A stretch of DNA of 64,000 nucleotides, from NCBI RefSeq assembly GCF_900105965.1, contig NZ_FNTV01000002.1:186001-250000 (forward strand), in the 5' to 3' direction. Positions 36,568 through 45,441 of the stretch are shown here, one piece after another. The first letter of the stretch is position 1. Each line of letters opens with the position of its first letter. This DNA comes from Arthrobacter alpinus (lineage in GTDB: Bacteria > Actinomycetota > Actinomycetes > Actinomycetales > Micrococcaceae). The translations under genes and the position numbers were made by a program. The notes under the pieces were generated by a model. It was not told where the DNA came from. It searched no databases and saw only the letters and a list, made by a program, of their open reading frames with translations.

Positions 36568-37887
36568 TCACGAGGCTTTGACGAGTAGGAGCTCGTCCCA
36601 GTGGGTGGTGTATCGCGGTGAGAGCATGTCGCGTTTCATGGACCAGTCTGGCCCTCCCCGGACGCCGGCACTTCCAAGGCCGATACTCCCCCGCCCGTAC
36701 TTCTTGGACACGGATTCAAGCAGCGTGCCGATGCCGCGTTCCTCGTGCAGGTTCTCAAACAACTCCAGCGGTGATTGGTTACCGGTGGGGCGCAGGTCGG
36801 TGACCATGATCCCGGCCCGGACGTATTTCACACCTTCATAGATCCGTTCGCACAGGCTGTTGGCGGCCTTGTGGAGCAGTACGGGATCCGCGGTGGGCAT
36901 CGGCAGCGGAACACACACCGAGGGATAGGAGATGTTGTCCTGGTTGTAGTGGGATGTTCCGGCAAAGGCGGTGAGCACCTTGGCTTGGAGGCCGTGCTTT
37001 GCCAGGCGGGCACTGGCTTGTTGGGCGTAGACGCTCATGACCTGTCCCATGTCCGCGGCCGTGGTCACGGGGGTTGAGAAGGAACGGGAGAAAATGAGTT
37101 GGTCCCGACCCACTCGTTCCTCTTCCATGGGAATGCAGGGAGTGCCCTGAAGCTCCAACACGGTACGCATCAACACAACCGAGAAGCGATCACGGATCAT
37201 CACGGCGTTGGCGTTCTTCAAATCCAGAATGGTGTGGATGCCCATGGCATTCAACCGGCGAGTTAAGCGCGCGGCCACTCCCCACAGCTCCACCACCGAA
37301 AGCCTGGACATCAGCCCGTCCCGCACGCCTTCGGGGATGGATTCCCAGTGACACACACCACCGAAGTCAGAATTATTTTTAGCGAGACGGTTTGCAAGCT
37401 TGGCCAGGCCTTTCGTTCGCGCGATTCCGACGCATACGGGGACGCCGACGTGCCGGCGGACAGCATCCTTGATGGTGCGTCCAAGCTGGCGCATCTGCAC
37501 CGGTGTGCCGTTCACACCCAGGAAGGCCTCATCTATCGAGTACACCTCGACCCACGCACTGTAGCGTCCCAACAGTTCCATGACCCTAGAGCTGATGTCA
37601 CCGTAGAGCTCGTAGTTGCTGGAGAGTGCCACCAGCCCCCAGGCTTTGGCGCGGGGTGCGAGCTTGAACCAGGGCTCCCCCATGGGGATCCCCAGCGCTT
37701 TCGCCTCGGCGGTGCGGCTGACCACGCAGCCGTCATTGTTGGACAACACCACGACGGGGACGCCTTCAAGGGACGGGTTGAAGGCTCTCTCTGCGCTGGC
37801 GTAGAAGGAGTTCACATCGACGTGAGCAATGTAGTCACTGCCGGGCATCAGGGCCGGGCCTGAGGGGTCAGCGATGCGGATACGCAT
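36568..37887 (-). CDS. umuC: Y-family DNA polymerase, UmuC-like
   Basis: About 439 residues from [16 protein letters not shown]; the ATG at 37887 lies 13 bases after the umuD stop. The catalytic palm holds [15 protein letters not shown] and SIDEAFLGV (metal-binding Asp and Glu), preceded by [20 protein letters not shown]. Helix-hairpin-helix and little-finger domains follow ([17 protein letters not shown]). It copies past DNA damage at the cost of errors. Plasmid-borne copies often raise mutation rates in their hosts. Confidence 0.9.
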   Translation of the reverse strand: MRIRIADPSGPALMPGSDYIAHVDVNSFYASAERAFNPSLEGVPVVVLSNNDGCVVSRTAEAKALGIPMGEPWFKLAPRAKAWGLVALSSNYELYGDISSRVMELLGRYSAWVEVYSIDEAFLGVNGTPVQMRQLGRTIKDAVRRHVGVPVCVGIARTKGLAKLANRLAKNNSDFGGVCHWESIPEGVRDGLMSRLSVVELWGVAARLTRRLNAMGIHTILDLKNANAVMIRDRFSVVLMRTVLELQGTPCIPMEEERVGRDQLIFSRSFSTPVTTAADMGQVMSVYAQQASARLAKHGLQAKVLTAFAGTSHYNQDNISYPSVCVPLPMPTADPVLLHKAANSLCERIYEGVKYVRAGIMVTDLRPTGNQSPLELFENLHEERGIGTLLESVSKKYGRGSIGLGSAGVRGGPDWSMKRDMLSPRYTTHWDELLLVKAS

Positions 37888-37900
37888 CGAAGCACCTGGC

Positions 37901-38344
37901 CTAGTGCCGGAGGTCGTGCAGGCAGGTCTCAGCCACTGCCCAAATCTGCAGGGCGGATTCGTCGGGCACTTGAATGTCCGGGTATTTGGGGTTCTCCGCA
38001 TGGAGGACCACTCCCCCAGCTTTCAGCTGCAGGCGCTTGACGGTCAGCTCACCGTCCAGGATGGCAATCACGATTGACCCATCCCGAGGAGTCAGAGCCC
38101 GATTGACGATCAGCTCGTCACCATCACTGATACCGGCACCCTCCATGGAATCCCCACTCACCCTCACCACGAAGGTGCTGGTGACGTCCTTGATTAGGTG
38201 TTCGTTGAGGTTGATCCGGCCGTCGAAGTAGTCCTGTGCGGGCGATGGATACCCACATGCCACCGATTCGCCCACCATCAAAGGGTGTTGCGCCGCAACC
38301 GTAGAGGGCAACCCTACCGCAACAAAATTCGAAACATGAGCCAT
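37901..38344 (-). CDS. umuD: UmuD-like self-cleaving protein (S24 peptidase)
   Basis: 147 residues. [11 protein letters not shown] contains the Cys-Gly cleavage site; [11 protein letters not shown] has the catalytic Ser and LTVKRL the Lys of the Ser-Lys pair. It lacks a LexA DNA-binding domain, as UmuD does. RecA-stimulated cleavage would activate the polymerase subunit encoded next. I did not find a clear actinobacterial LexA box in the 80 bases upstream. Confidence 0.9.
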   Translation of the reverse strand: MAHVSNFVAVGLPSTVAAQHPLMVGESVACGYPSPAQDYFDGRINLNEHLIKDVTSTFVVRVSGDSMEGAGISDGDELIVNRALTPRDGSIVIAILDGELTVKRLQLKAGGVVLHAENPKYPDIQVPDESALQIWAVAETCLHDLRH

Positions 38345-38425
38345 GACACACCATTTACTAGAACAAAAATCTTATAACGCTAGTGTAGGCCCGACCCCCG
38401 ACATTGAAAATCAGCAGGATTGTGA

Positions 38426-38479
38426 ATGATTACTAGCTTTACAGTCTTTACTGTCTTTGCCTGTAAAGCTAGTAATCAT
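38426..38479. repeat. 19-bp perfect inverted repeat between parB and umuD
   Basis: ATGATTACTAGCTTTACAG at 38426-38444 and its exact complement at 38461-38479 flank a 16-base spacer with TCTTTACTGTCTTTGC, which echoes the arm. It overlaps the last codon of parB. It may be a terminator between operons or a centromere site for the RHH-type ParB. Plain terminators rarely contain internal direct echoes, so the second reading deserves a test. Confidence 0.6.
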
Positions 38480-38895
38480 ACCTTTCGGCCAGGGGGCAGT
38501 TTCTCATTGCTGGTCTTGAAAGGCTCTCCGTCGTTGTATTTCTTCTGCCGTTTGTTGGCCTCAGATAGGACCGCGTTTGCAATGAAATTTGACCATGTGC
38601 GGTCGCCTTCCAGCCCTCCTGTTGCCTTAAATGCAGCCTTTGCTCGACCAAGATCAGTTGGATCCATGTAGAACGTGACCTGCTGAGGTTTGGCCTCAGC
38701 GTCCCCTTTGGGAACTGTGGCCTGCGTTGGGCCCGAGGACTGAGCCACCGTTGCGGGTCGCTCCAACTTTGCCGGAGTGGATGCCTCTCGGGTTGTTGGT
38801 GCCGGCTGAGCCGTCCTGTTAGCTTTCACAAGGCTCTGAACGGGGGTTGGCCGCCGAGGAGGAAGACCAATCGGTTCTCGTACTGAATCGGTCAT
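38476..38895 (-). CDS. ParB-like centromere-binding protein
   Basis: 139 residues. The N-terminal 70 residues are Pro/Ala/Thr-rich and unstructured. The rest (QQVTFYMDPTDLGRAKAAF, then WSNFIANAVLSEANKRQ) looks like a ribbon-helix-helix DNA-binding domain of plasmid partition proteins. Its ATG overlaps the parA stop by ATGA, as in par operons. It should bind a nearby repeat, perhaps 38426-38479. Confidence 0.75.
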   Translation of the reverse strand: MTDSVREPIGLPPRRPTPVQSLVKANRTAQPAPTTREASTPAKLERPATVAQSSGPTQATVPKGDAEAKPQQVTFYMDPTDLGRAKAAFKATGGLEGDRTWSNFIANAVLSEANKRQKKYNDGEPFKTSNEKLPPGRKV

Positions 38896-39416
38896 GATGC
38901 GTTCCTTTCCTCGGCCTTCAAAAGCCTGGCTACCAGTTCTTGCGTTATCTGGTGAAGATCTTCTGCGACATTGCCGGCGGAGCGAGGCTGGTTGGCAACA
39001 CCCTGGGCCGTGCCATTGAGCACGTCATACCATTTAGGTCCGGCCTTGACCTGTTGCTCAAGCTCGTGGACCAAGACGCCCTTCTCGCGGGCTGCCTGAG
39101 CCGTTGCCTCTGCGTAGCGGACTGTGCCACTGAAAAGCACATCATGGGTACCAAAGGCCTCCGCAATCGCCTCCCTTGCGACGCGTTGGACATTTGTCGC
39201 TGAGGAAGTGGTGGCCGTGACGACGACGCCAAGCAGATCGAGGTCAGGGTTCACGTCAAGGACTGTATCCAAGCGCTTCGCTACACCAAGAAGACCTTCA
39301 CGTCCGCCTTTATCAGTCTTCGTGGGAACAATGACGAATGCTGCGGCGCCCAGGGCCGCCACTTGCAGGGGTTCATTGCCCGGGGGGGCAGTCAATGAAA
39401 ATTGCGTCGTAGTCGC
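38892..39416 (-). pseudogene. parA: ParA partition ATPase, 3' part only
   Basis: The C-terminal two thirds of a ParA are clear: DYDAIFIDCPPG (Walker B-type strand), AFVIVPTKTDKGGREGLLGV and LLGVVVTATTSSATNVQRV. The N-terminus with the Walker A lysine is missing: a Tn3-type terminal repeat (39417-39454) and a resolvase remnant stand in its place. There is also an extra base in a C/G run (39382-39388) between CPPG and NEPLQVA. The ATPase cannot work, so partition must depend on another ParA or is lost. Confidence 0.85.
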
Positions 39417-39454
39417 GGGGTCTTGGTAGTAATGGAGACGGATTGAGCGCTAAG
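39417..39454 (+). repeat. 38-bp Tn3-type terminal repeat (third family), copy 1
   Basis: GGGGTCTTGGTAGTAATGGA at the outer end and GAGCGCTAAG at the inner end. It matches 41659-41696 at 37 of 38 bases. It cuts the parA gene. Confidence 0.8.
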
Positions 39455-39743
39455 CCTGCATTGGCCCTTTGCCGGTGGGGCGCCTTCCGGTACTTTCTTT
39501 GTTGAGGTGGCCGTAGATCGTGGGGAGCGGGACCTGCAGCAGGGAGCGATTCGCTGAACAGTGTGATTCCCCTGCATCGTAGAGATGCTTTGGCGCCGCT
39601 GGCATGGTCGATGTAGATATTGTCAGGGAGACCCCCGCACGTATCAGGGCGTCTACCTGATGGTCCGGGTTCTGGGCTGCGGTGGAAACACGTCTGTGAC
39701 TTGCGGCGGTATCTGGCTGCCATCTAGTGGCACTAAATGTCAC
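39455..39743 (-). pseudogene. Serine resolvase with internal deletion
   Basis: The start reads RVSTAAQNPDHQVDALIRAG with the catalytic Ser, then DHASGAKA-like codons in another frame, then jumps directly to the C-terminal helix-turn-helix (LPTIYGHLNKESTGRRPT). The central core is missing. It is a close relative of the intact resolvase at 41692-42294, next to the same kind of terminal repeat. Confidence 0.8.
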
Positions 39744-40245
39744 GGCCAGCTGGGTCGGGGTCCGAGGTGGTCAGTTCGGCCATTGTCGCGTCGTCGAGTG
39801 TGACCTGACTTGCGGCGATGTTGTCGTAGAGGTGGCCGAGCTGGCGTCCGCGGTTGTGGACACATGCGAGAGCGATCTGGGCGGGCGTTATGCCGATCCA
39901 CTCAGACGCCGCGAACAGGCGCGCTGCCCAATCCGTTCCCATGTCACCGTGACCCATTGGAGAGTGGGCCACGAGAGTAATGTCGTGCTGTTGGAGCAAC
40001 GGCAGGATCGACTCGACCATACGTCCCGACAGCGACCATGCCTCTTGGACTGCTGCGAAGGGATGCGTCGCCTGAGCTCGTCGAATGTCCTCGGCGGTCA
40101 CGTTCGACAAGCCCAATAATCGAATCTTCCCGGCCTGCCGAAGCTCCGCCATCGCGCCGATGGTCTCCTCGATCGGTGTATCGTCACTGCGATGGTGCAG
40201 GTAGTAGAGATCGATCGTTTCAACGCCTAATCGTCTGAGGCTTCC
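39736..40245 (-). pseudogene. Aldo/keto reductase, truncated
   Basis: VEGSLRRLGVETIDLYYLHH, GKIRLLGLSNVTAEDIRRA and LVAHSPMGHGDMG are aldo/keto reductase strands. The N-terminal third with the catalytic Asp/Tyr is absent: the frame begins at the junction with a resolvase fragment (about 40248). The C-terminal NADPH loop is shortened. It is not expected to be active. Confidence 0.75.
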
Positions 40246-40254
40246 TTCGACCGG

Positions 40255-40385
40255 TCGTGGTCGCGGGGTCGATCCCGTCCGCAATGGATCGGAGGTTCAC
40301 GCCGCGGTCGCGTAGCAGATTCACGGTGTTCAGGACATCGATCAACGATCGGCCCGCGCCGGTGTGGATTGGAGTCGATCCGAAG
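40255..40385 (-). pseudogene. Serine recombinase fragment (central part)
   Basis: Minus-strand codons read GRSLIDVLNTVNLLRDRGVN and then RSIADGIDPATTTGR, the region after the DRLGR motif of resolvases. Both ends are lost. It is fused to the aldo/keto reductase remnant and differs from the neighbouring resolvases, so it comes from another lineage. Confidence 0.7.
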
Positions 40386-40420
40386 CTCTACTCAGCATCT
40401 TTGCCTCTATCGATTCGTAG

Positions 40421-41026
40421 TCACGACGTGGCGAGCATTGCGATGGCGACGGTGATGTAGAAGAGCGTCACGGACAGGATGAAGATTCGCTCCGCGATGC
40501 CAAAGACGTAGCGCCGAGCCTGTCGGATGACGAGGGCGGCCACGAGAACGATGAGCGACACCAGGGCAATCCACGACAGGGCGACCAGGGTGGTGCCCCA
40601 GGGTTGCGGGCTCGCATCCTGGAAGAGCCGGCCGAAGTTGCCCATGCAGGCGTAGCTGAGCGCAAACCACGCGATCGCGGCCAGCATGTGCAACCGCCCG
40701 ATTGTAGTGGCATGTGTCCCCTCGACATCGGTGGGGAGAAACGGCAGCACGATGAAGATCGCGGCGAGAGCGAGCAGGCAGGCGACAACTCCCGTGAGAT
40801 CCTTCCAGTCGGGGAACGCTACCAGCGTCGCGAGGGCGAGCACGCCCCAGAAGGCGGCGGTGATCCACGTCATCACACTGCTGAGGGTTCGCGTGCGTCC
40901 TACGGCGTAGTCGCTGACCGCGTGCTCGACGATGTTGTAGTCGCTGCGCACCAGATGCAGGGCGACGAACACCACCAGGCGCGCCACGCCGAGGACAAGT
41001 GCTGTGATGGCAAGACCAGTAATCAT
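40421..41026 (-). CDS. DUF998-family membrane protein
   Basis: 201 residues with about six membrane helices. SDYNIVEHAVSDYAVGRT after the first helix is the typical DUF998 loop. Function unknown. It overlaps the MarR gene by ATGA and is co-transcribed with it. Confidence 0.8.
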   Translation of the reverse strand: MITGLAITALVLGVARLVVFVALHLVRSDYNIVEHAVSDYAVGRTRTLSSVMTWITAAFWGVLALATLVAFPDWKDLTGVVACLLALAAIFIVLPFLPTDVEGTHATTIGRLHMLAAIAWFALSYACMGNFGRLFQDASPQPWGTTLVALSWIALVSLIVLVAALVIRQARRYVFGIAERIFILSVTLFYITVAIAMLATS

Positions 41027-41469
41027 GATTCTTCTTTCCTTGAAGTCGGGATGGTGGGCCGCACGGTGCGGACCTCGTCGTGCAGAGCACGAATCGTCTC
41101 GGCGAGATGGTGCGGATCGAGCCCGATAGCCACCGCGTTGTCATCCAGGGACGACCCGAGCATCACGCTGCACCCGGCGAGTACCGTGGCGCCGGGCTCG
41201 GTGATACTCAGGCTCCGGACGTTGCCTGCACCGGATGGCGCTCCGTCCACGATCAGCCCAGCGGCAAGCAGCGAGCGGACGATTCCGCTGCCTGCGGCCT
41301 CCGTCACCCCGAGAGCCTTGGCCAGGTTCCGACCCGTGAGTCCTGGGTGCTCGGAGACGATGACGAGCGCGACGTACTTGTTGTAGCTCAGCCCCTTGGG
41401 CCGCAGCTTCCGCTCCGCCCACTTGTCGAGTGTGCGGACGAGGTCGTGCAATTCATACGCCAGATCCAT
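41023..41469 (-). CDS. MarR-family transcriptional regulator
   Basis: 148 residues. The winged helix is LSYNKYVALVIVSEHPGL, GRNLAKALGVTEAAGSGIV and RSLLAAGLIVDGAPSGAGNV. It is the first gene of a two-gene operon with a DUF998 membrane protein. The palindrome at 41472-41497 touching its start codon points to self-repression. Confidence 0.8.
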   Translation of the reverse strand: MDLAYELHDLVRTLDKWAERKLRPKGLSYNKYVALVIVSEHPGLTGRNLAKALGVTEAAGSGIVRSLLAAGLIVDGAPSGAGNVRSLSITEPGATVLAGCSVMLGSSLDDNAVAIGLDPHHLAETIRALHDEVRTVRPTIPTSRKEES

Positions 41470-41471
41470 AT

Positions 41472-41497
41472 AAGTAACTTAATGACTTAAGGTACTT
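41472..41497. promoter_or_regulatory. MarR operator candidate
   Basis: AAGTAACTTAA (41472-41482) and TTAAGGTACTT (41487-41497) match as inverted arms at 10 of 11 positions around TGAC. It lies two bases before the MarR start. Confidence 0.65.
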
Positions 41498-41658
41498 GAA
41501 TGCAAGACACCCACGAATAGATCACGCCGCTCGCTCACTATCGAGAAAACGGGGGCCGTCCGCGGGTTCGCCAGTTGCGGTGTGGCTCATCATGCGTTTA
41601 GCCGGCTGAGGGGACTACCGACTCGTCGCGGACGCCGAGCCATTCCAACGGCCATCAA
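41498..41658. other. No gene recognised
   Basis: Spacer between the MarR operator and the next Tn3-type terminal repeat. Confidence 0.3.
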
Positions 41659-41696
41659 GGGGTCTTGGTAGTAATGGGGACGGATTGAGCGCTAAG
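41659..41696 (+). repeat. 38-bp Tn3-type terminal repeat (third family), copy 2
   Basis: Same orientation and one-base difference from 39417-39454. The stop codon of the resolvase lies inside it, as in copy 1. Confidence 0.8.
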
Positions 41697-42294
41697 CCTC
41701 CAGGGTCGCTTTGGCAGTGGGGCGCCGTCCGATGCTTGGCTTGTCGAGGTGCCCGTAGATGGTGGAGCGCGGGACCTGGAGGAGGTCGGCGATGCGTTGG
41801 ACAGTATGGGTCCCTGCGTCGTAGAGCTGCTGGGCGTGGTGGGCCTGGTCGGGCGTCAGCTTCGGGCGTCTTCCCCCTGCTCGCCCGCGGGCGCGGGCGG
41901 CGGCGAGTCCGTCGCGGGTGTTGGCGACGATGAGTTCTCGTTGGAGTTCGGCCAGGACGGAGAGCATTCCGAACATCGCACGCCCTTCCGCGGTCGTGGT
42001 GTCGATGCCTTGCTCAAGGACACGTAATCCCACACCACGCTCCCGGAGGGCCGCACCGAGGGTCACCAGGTGGAGCACCGAGCGTCCGAGCCTGTCCAGG
42101 CGGGTGATGACCAGCTGGTCGCCGGCGCGGTTGGCCGAGGCGAGGGCCTTGTCGAGCTCGGGCCTGCTGGCCTTGGCACCGCTGGCATGGTCGAGGTAGA
42201 TGTTTGTCGGGTCGACACCGGCGCGGGCCAGGGCATCCGTTTGGTGGTCAGGGTTTTGGTCCGCGGTGGAGACCCGCGCGTATCCGATCAACAT
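41692..42294 (-). CDS. Serine resolvase, intact
   Basis: 200 residues from MLIGYARVSTADQNPDHQTD (catalytic Ser in RVSTADQ). VITRLDRLGRSVLHLVTLGA and LVRANTRDGL-type E helix follow (here IVANTRDGLAAARARGRAGG), then a helix-turn-helix ending in PRSTIYGHLDKPS. The frame is open to 42498 but the added residues are coded by the res region. It reads away from the cassette array, whose left end begins 90 bases upstream of its start. Confidence 0.9.
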   Translation of the reverse strand: MLIGYARVSTADQNPDHQTDALARAGVDPTNIYLDHASGAKASRPELDKALASANRAGDQLVITRLDRLGRSVLHLVTLGAALRERGVGLRVLEQGIDTTTAEGRAMFGMLSVLAELQRELIVANTRDGLAAARARGRAGGRRPKLTPDQAHHAQQLYDAGTHTVQRIADLLQVPRSTIYGHLDKPSIGRRPTAKATLEA

Positions 42295-42383
42295 GTGTCG
42301 ATAATATCGGTGCTGCATGGTTTGACGACGTTGAATCTCGGCACGGGTTTTCGACATTGTTTCAGCGGCATGTTGTCGCCAGG

Positions 42384-42430
42384 TGTCGTTTTCAGAAGTC
42401 GTCTGCACAAATTTCAATACTCGTCTGCAC
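42384..42430 (+). repeat. Tn402/Tn5053-like left terminal sequence
   Basis: TGTCGTTTTCAGAAGTCGTC and then TGCAC differs at three positions from the Tn402-family end as I know it (TGTCATTTTCAGAAGACGAC, TGCAC). A second unit, TCAATACTCGTCTGCAC (42414-42430), matches the additional transposase-binding repeat of such ends. The outer end points left, to the resolvase; the inner side faces the array. Confidence 0.7.
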
Positions 42431-42442
42431 AACTCCGGTGCG

Positions 42443-42468
42443 TCCGTATGTGGAACGCTTACCGGGAC
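42443..42468 (+). repeat. Cassette-boundary repeat 1
   Basis: TCCG, 16-base spacer with GGAACGCTT, CGGGAC. It separates the left terminal sequence from the HxlR/NmrA unit. Confidence 0.7.
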
Positions 42469-42504
42469 TGATTTCGGCTGCCTGCTGTCCATCGGCAATT
42501 GGAG

Positions 42505-42921
42505 CTAGTGGATCGTATGGTCCGGGTTGGCGGCATCGTAGTCGGCGCGGGAGGTCGCGATATCGTCGCGGTGTGCGAGAGACCAGTCTGCAAGTTGCTT
42601 CACCAGGTGGGTGAGGCTGGACCCGAGGTCGGTGAGTTCATAGCTGACTTGTGCCGGGACGGTCGGGAAAACGGTCCTGGTGACCAGCCCGTCACGTTCG
42701 AGTCGGCGGACCGTGAGGGTGAGCATTCGTTGAGAGATGCCGTCGATGGCGCGTTGCAGTTCCCTGAACCGCCGGATGCCTGAGGCGAGTTCGACAATCA
42801 CCAGGACCGACCATTTGTCACCAACTCGGGTCAGCACGTCCCTAATGCCGCAGTCCGGATGGTCTTCCTTTCCGCAAGGTTCGAGCAGTGCGGTTACTTC
42901 CATGTGCCCCTGTGACATCAA
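42505..42921 (-). CDS. HxlR-family transcriptional regulator
   Basis: 138 residues. CGIRDVLTRVGDKWSVLVIV with a conserved Cys before the winged helix, RFRELQRAIDGISQRMLT and LERDGLVTRTVFPTVP define the HxlR family, which often senses electrophiles or quinones through the Cys. It is divergent from an NmrA-like gene, a standard pair for quinone reductases. Confidence 0.85.
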   Translation of the reverse strand: MMSQGHMEVTALLEPCGKEDHPDCGIRDVLTRVGDKWSVLVIVELASGIRRFRELQRAIDGISQRMLTLTVRRLERDGLVTRTVFPTVPAQVSYELTDLGSSLTHLVKQLADWSLAHRDDIATSRADYDAANPDHTIH

Positions 42922-42999
42922 AGTGCCTCCTTGTGCGTTCTCCAGTGGTTGCTGATGATGATCTTAGTTACTTTTCAGAACCACGGTAAGGAATGCTTC

Positions 43000-43797
43000 A
43001 TGATCTTAGTTACCGGTGCTTCGGGCCAGCTTGGCAGTGCCATCGTCGAATCCCTGAAAGTGGCAGGCGTGCCTTTGATTTCGGGGACACGCAGTCCTGT
43101 TGTTGGGTCCAGTGATCGATATGTGGATTTTGACGACCCTGGCACCCTTGATTTCACTGGCGTTGAAACTTTAGTGCTCGTTTCTGCAGGCTATGCAGAG
43201 GATGACGTTGTCATTGCCCGCCATGAACGTGTTGTCACGGCCGCTCAGCGCGACGGGGTGCAGCACCTGATTTATACGAGTCTGGCCACCGCTGGTGACC
43301 ATCTGGGCTTTGCGCTGGCACACCGTTGGACCGAGCGCCGTATCCAGGAAAGCGGCGTGCAGTGGACGATCCTACGCAATGGGATCTACGCCGATCTGTT
43401 CGGTGCTTTGATGGCACCGGATGACGGCGTCATCACCTCACCGCTGGGCAAGCATGGTGTGGCCGTTGTGACCCGGGGCGATCTGGCAGCGGCGGCCGCT
43501 ATTGTGGCGAGTAACCCCAAGGAACACGCTGGAAGGATCTACGACCTGGTGGGATCCCACGCGGTCACGGCCGAGGAGGTTGCCCGGTACGCAGGACTTC
43601 CCTACAAGCCTGAATCCCTGGATGTACGACGAAAGACCCTAAATACCAGCGGCTTGCTGCCGTTTCAGCCAAGCATGCTGCTCTCGCTGTACTCATCCGC
43701 TGCACACGGATTCCTGAAAGGTACGGGCAGCGATCTGGAACAACTTCTTGGTCGGCCGCTGACGGACACGGTCCCGGTCGCGGCAGGAACACTGTAA
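43000..43797 (+). CDS. NmrA/QorB-like NAD(P)-binding oxidoreductase
   Basis: About 265 residues from MILVTGASGQLGSAIVESLK; the ATG at 43000 puts the NADP-binding motif at the N-terminus, so the longer frame from 42931 is rejected. LVLVSAGYAEDDVV and RNGIYADLFGALM follow the QorB/NmrA pattern of short-chain enzymes that reduce quinones or sense NADP. It is likely controlled by the divergent HxlR protein. Confidence 0.85.
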   Translation: MILVTGASGQLGSAIVESLKVAGVPLISGTRSPVVGSSDRYVDFDDPGTLDFTGVETLVLVSAGYAEDDVVIARHERVVTAAQRDGVQHLIYTSLATAGDHLGFALAHRWTERRIQESGVQWTILRNGIYADLFGALMAPDDGVITSPLGKHGVAVVTRGDLAAAAAIVASNPKEHAGRIYDLVGSHAVTAEEVARYAGLPYKPESLDVRRKTLNTSGLLPFQPSMLLSLYSSAAHGFLKGTGSDLEQLLGRPLTDTVPVAAGTL

Positions 43798-43862
43798 TAG
43801 CAACAAGAACAATTGAGGTGAGGAAGTCCGCACCAGCCGGACGATCCATGGAAAGTTCCTTG

Positions 43863-43888
43863 CCCGAAAGCGGAACGCTCTACGGGAC
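43863..43888 (+). repeat. Cassette-boundary repeat 2
   Basis: CCCG, 16-base spacer with GGAACGCTC, CGGGAC, 65 bases after the NmrA stop. The following 350 bases to 44244 hold no recognised gene. Confidence 0.75.
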
Positions 43889-44244
43889 GGCTCACGCGCT
43901 TGGATGGGTGCTCAGTGAAGGAGCATGCCCATAGGCGCAGGTCGTATCCCTGCCTTTCAACTAACGCGAAAAGTAGCTGCGTCAGGACGGGGCTTCTTTC
44001 TGCTCTGCCTGTCAATTTTATTGGCGGTCCTTCAGATTGATCCAGCCCGCCAAGGAAAGCAAAGAACCCCGCGGATGATCCACAGGGCTCTTGCCTCGGT
44101 TTCCAGCAATTGCTGGAGATCGGGTCTTTGAACACAGCCTCGTACCTGGGCGCATTCAACGTAGGTAGCTGGGATGCCCGACGCGGAAATGCTTCCTCCG
44201 CGAATCACGCAGTCCGCGTCCGATCCAGCTCATCGACCCTAGTA

Positions 44245-45441
44245 TCAGCTTCCGGGCCTGCGGTGTCCGCTGGGGAATGCGGCGCGTCGCGCGATCACGA
44301 TGAGCAGGGCGAGTGCCGCCAGCGCAGCCGCGGTCCATGCCAGGGTCGGGGTAGTGGTCGCGGCGAGCATGATTCCACCGACGACTCCGCCGCCGGCGAC
44401 CGCGAGGTTGAACACGGTCACGAACACCGACTGTGCTGCATCGGTGTGATCACCCGCGCGGTCGGCTAGTGCGGTCTGCAGGAGAGCGGGTGCACCGCCG
44501 AAGCTGAACCCCCAGACGGCCACGGCCGCTCCAATGACGAGCACTCCGAGAGCGGGACCGGTGAGGGTGAGGCTCGCGATCGTCATTAAGACGAGCGCGC
44601 CGAGGGCAGCGGAGCGCAAGGCTCGGTCGATGATGACGCCGGTCGCTGTGATGCCGAGGAATGAGGCAACGCCGAAGATCGCAAGCCCGATTTCTAGGCG
44701 CAGCCCAGTTCCGTCGAGCAGCGGGGCGATGTAGGTGTAGAGGATGTTGTGGGCGAGCACCCACACCAGGCCGACGGCCAGTACGGCACGAATGCCCGGT
44801 AGCATCACGACGCGACTCAGCGGGGTGCGGATTGCCACTGCCTGGCCGGGAACATCGGGAACCGACGCGGCGATCCAGATCGTCAGCGCGACCGCGGCGA
44901 CGGAGATCGCGACGAACACCCATCGCCAATCGACCAGCGATCCGGCCAGCGCACCAAGCGGCACCCCAGCAGCCAGCGCGATGGGCTGCCCGATCCCCAT
45001 GGCGGTCAGCGCCCGCCCCTGCTGGGCGGGGTTCACCATCTGGCGAGCATACCCAGGTAGCACCCCCCATGTCAGGGCGGCTGCCGCTCCGGCGACGACG
45101 CGTGCGATGAGGATGAGCGGATACCACGGTGCGATCGCGGTGATGGTATTGAAAACCAGTAGCCCTGCCACTGCCGCCAGCAGCACCTTCTTGCGGCTCA
45201 TTCGTCGTGTTGCGGCGACCAGCGGGATCGCAGCCACGACCGATCCGATCGCATAGAGGGTGACCAGCTGGCCTGCGGCGGACTCGGAGATGCCGAGGCC
45301 TGCGGCGAGCTGCGGGAGCAGGCCCGCAGGGATTGTCTCGGTGAAGATCGCTAGGAATCCGGCCGCCGAGAGTGCGAGCAATGCCGCCCAGGGCAGCCGG
45401 GGTGGAGAGACGACGACTGTCGTGTCGATGGCCGCGCTCAC
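44245..45441 (-). CDS. MFS efflux transporter (AraJ/Cmx-like)
   Basis: 398 residues, about twelve helices. FTETIPAGLLPQLAAGLGIS in helix 1 and VTLYAIGSVVAAIPLV in helix 2 follow the pattern of sugar or drug efflux permeases. It overlaps the dehydrogenase gene upstream by ATGA, so the two are co-expressed from the operator region at 46349-46415. Confidence 0.85.
   Translation of the reverse strand: MSAAIDTTVVVSPPRLPWAALLALSAAGFLAIFTETIPAGLLPQLAAGLGISESAAGQLVTLYAIGSVVAAIPLVAATRRMSRKKVLLAAVAGLLVFNTITAIAPWYPLILIARVVAGAAAALTWGVLPGYARQMVNPAQQGRALTAMGIGQPIALAAGVPLGALAGSLVDWRWVFVAISVAAVALTIWIAASVPDVPGQAVAIRTPLSRVVMLPGIRAVLAVGLVWVLAHNILYTYIAPLLDGTGLRLEIGLAIFGVASFLGITATGVIIDRALRSAALGALVLMTIASLTLTGPALGVLVIGAAVAVWGFSFGGAPALLQTALADRAGDHTDAAQSVFVTVFNLAVAGGGVVGGIMLAATTTPTLAWTAAALAALALLIVIARRAAFPSGHRRPGS

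Noticed and set aside
38344..38425. LexA box before umuD
   Set aside because: GAAC occurs but without a properly spaced GTTC; not enough to call an SOS box.
42958..43013. Repeated ATGATCTTAGTTAC near the NmrA start
   Set aside because: One copy is codons 1-5 of the gene and the other lies just upstream; probably a small local duplication, no clear role.
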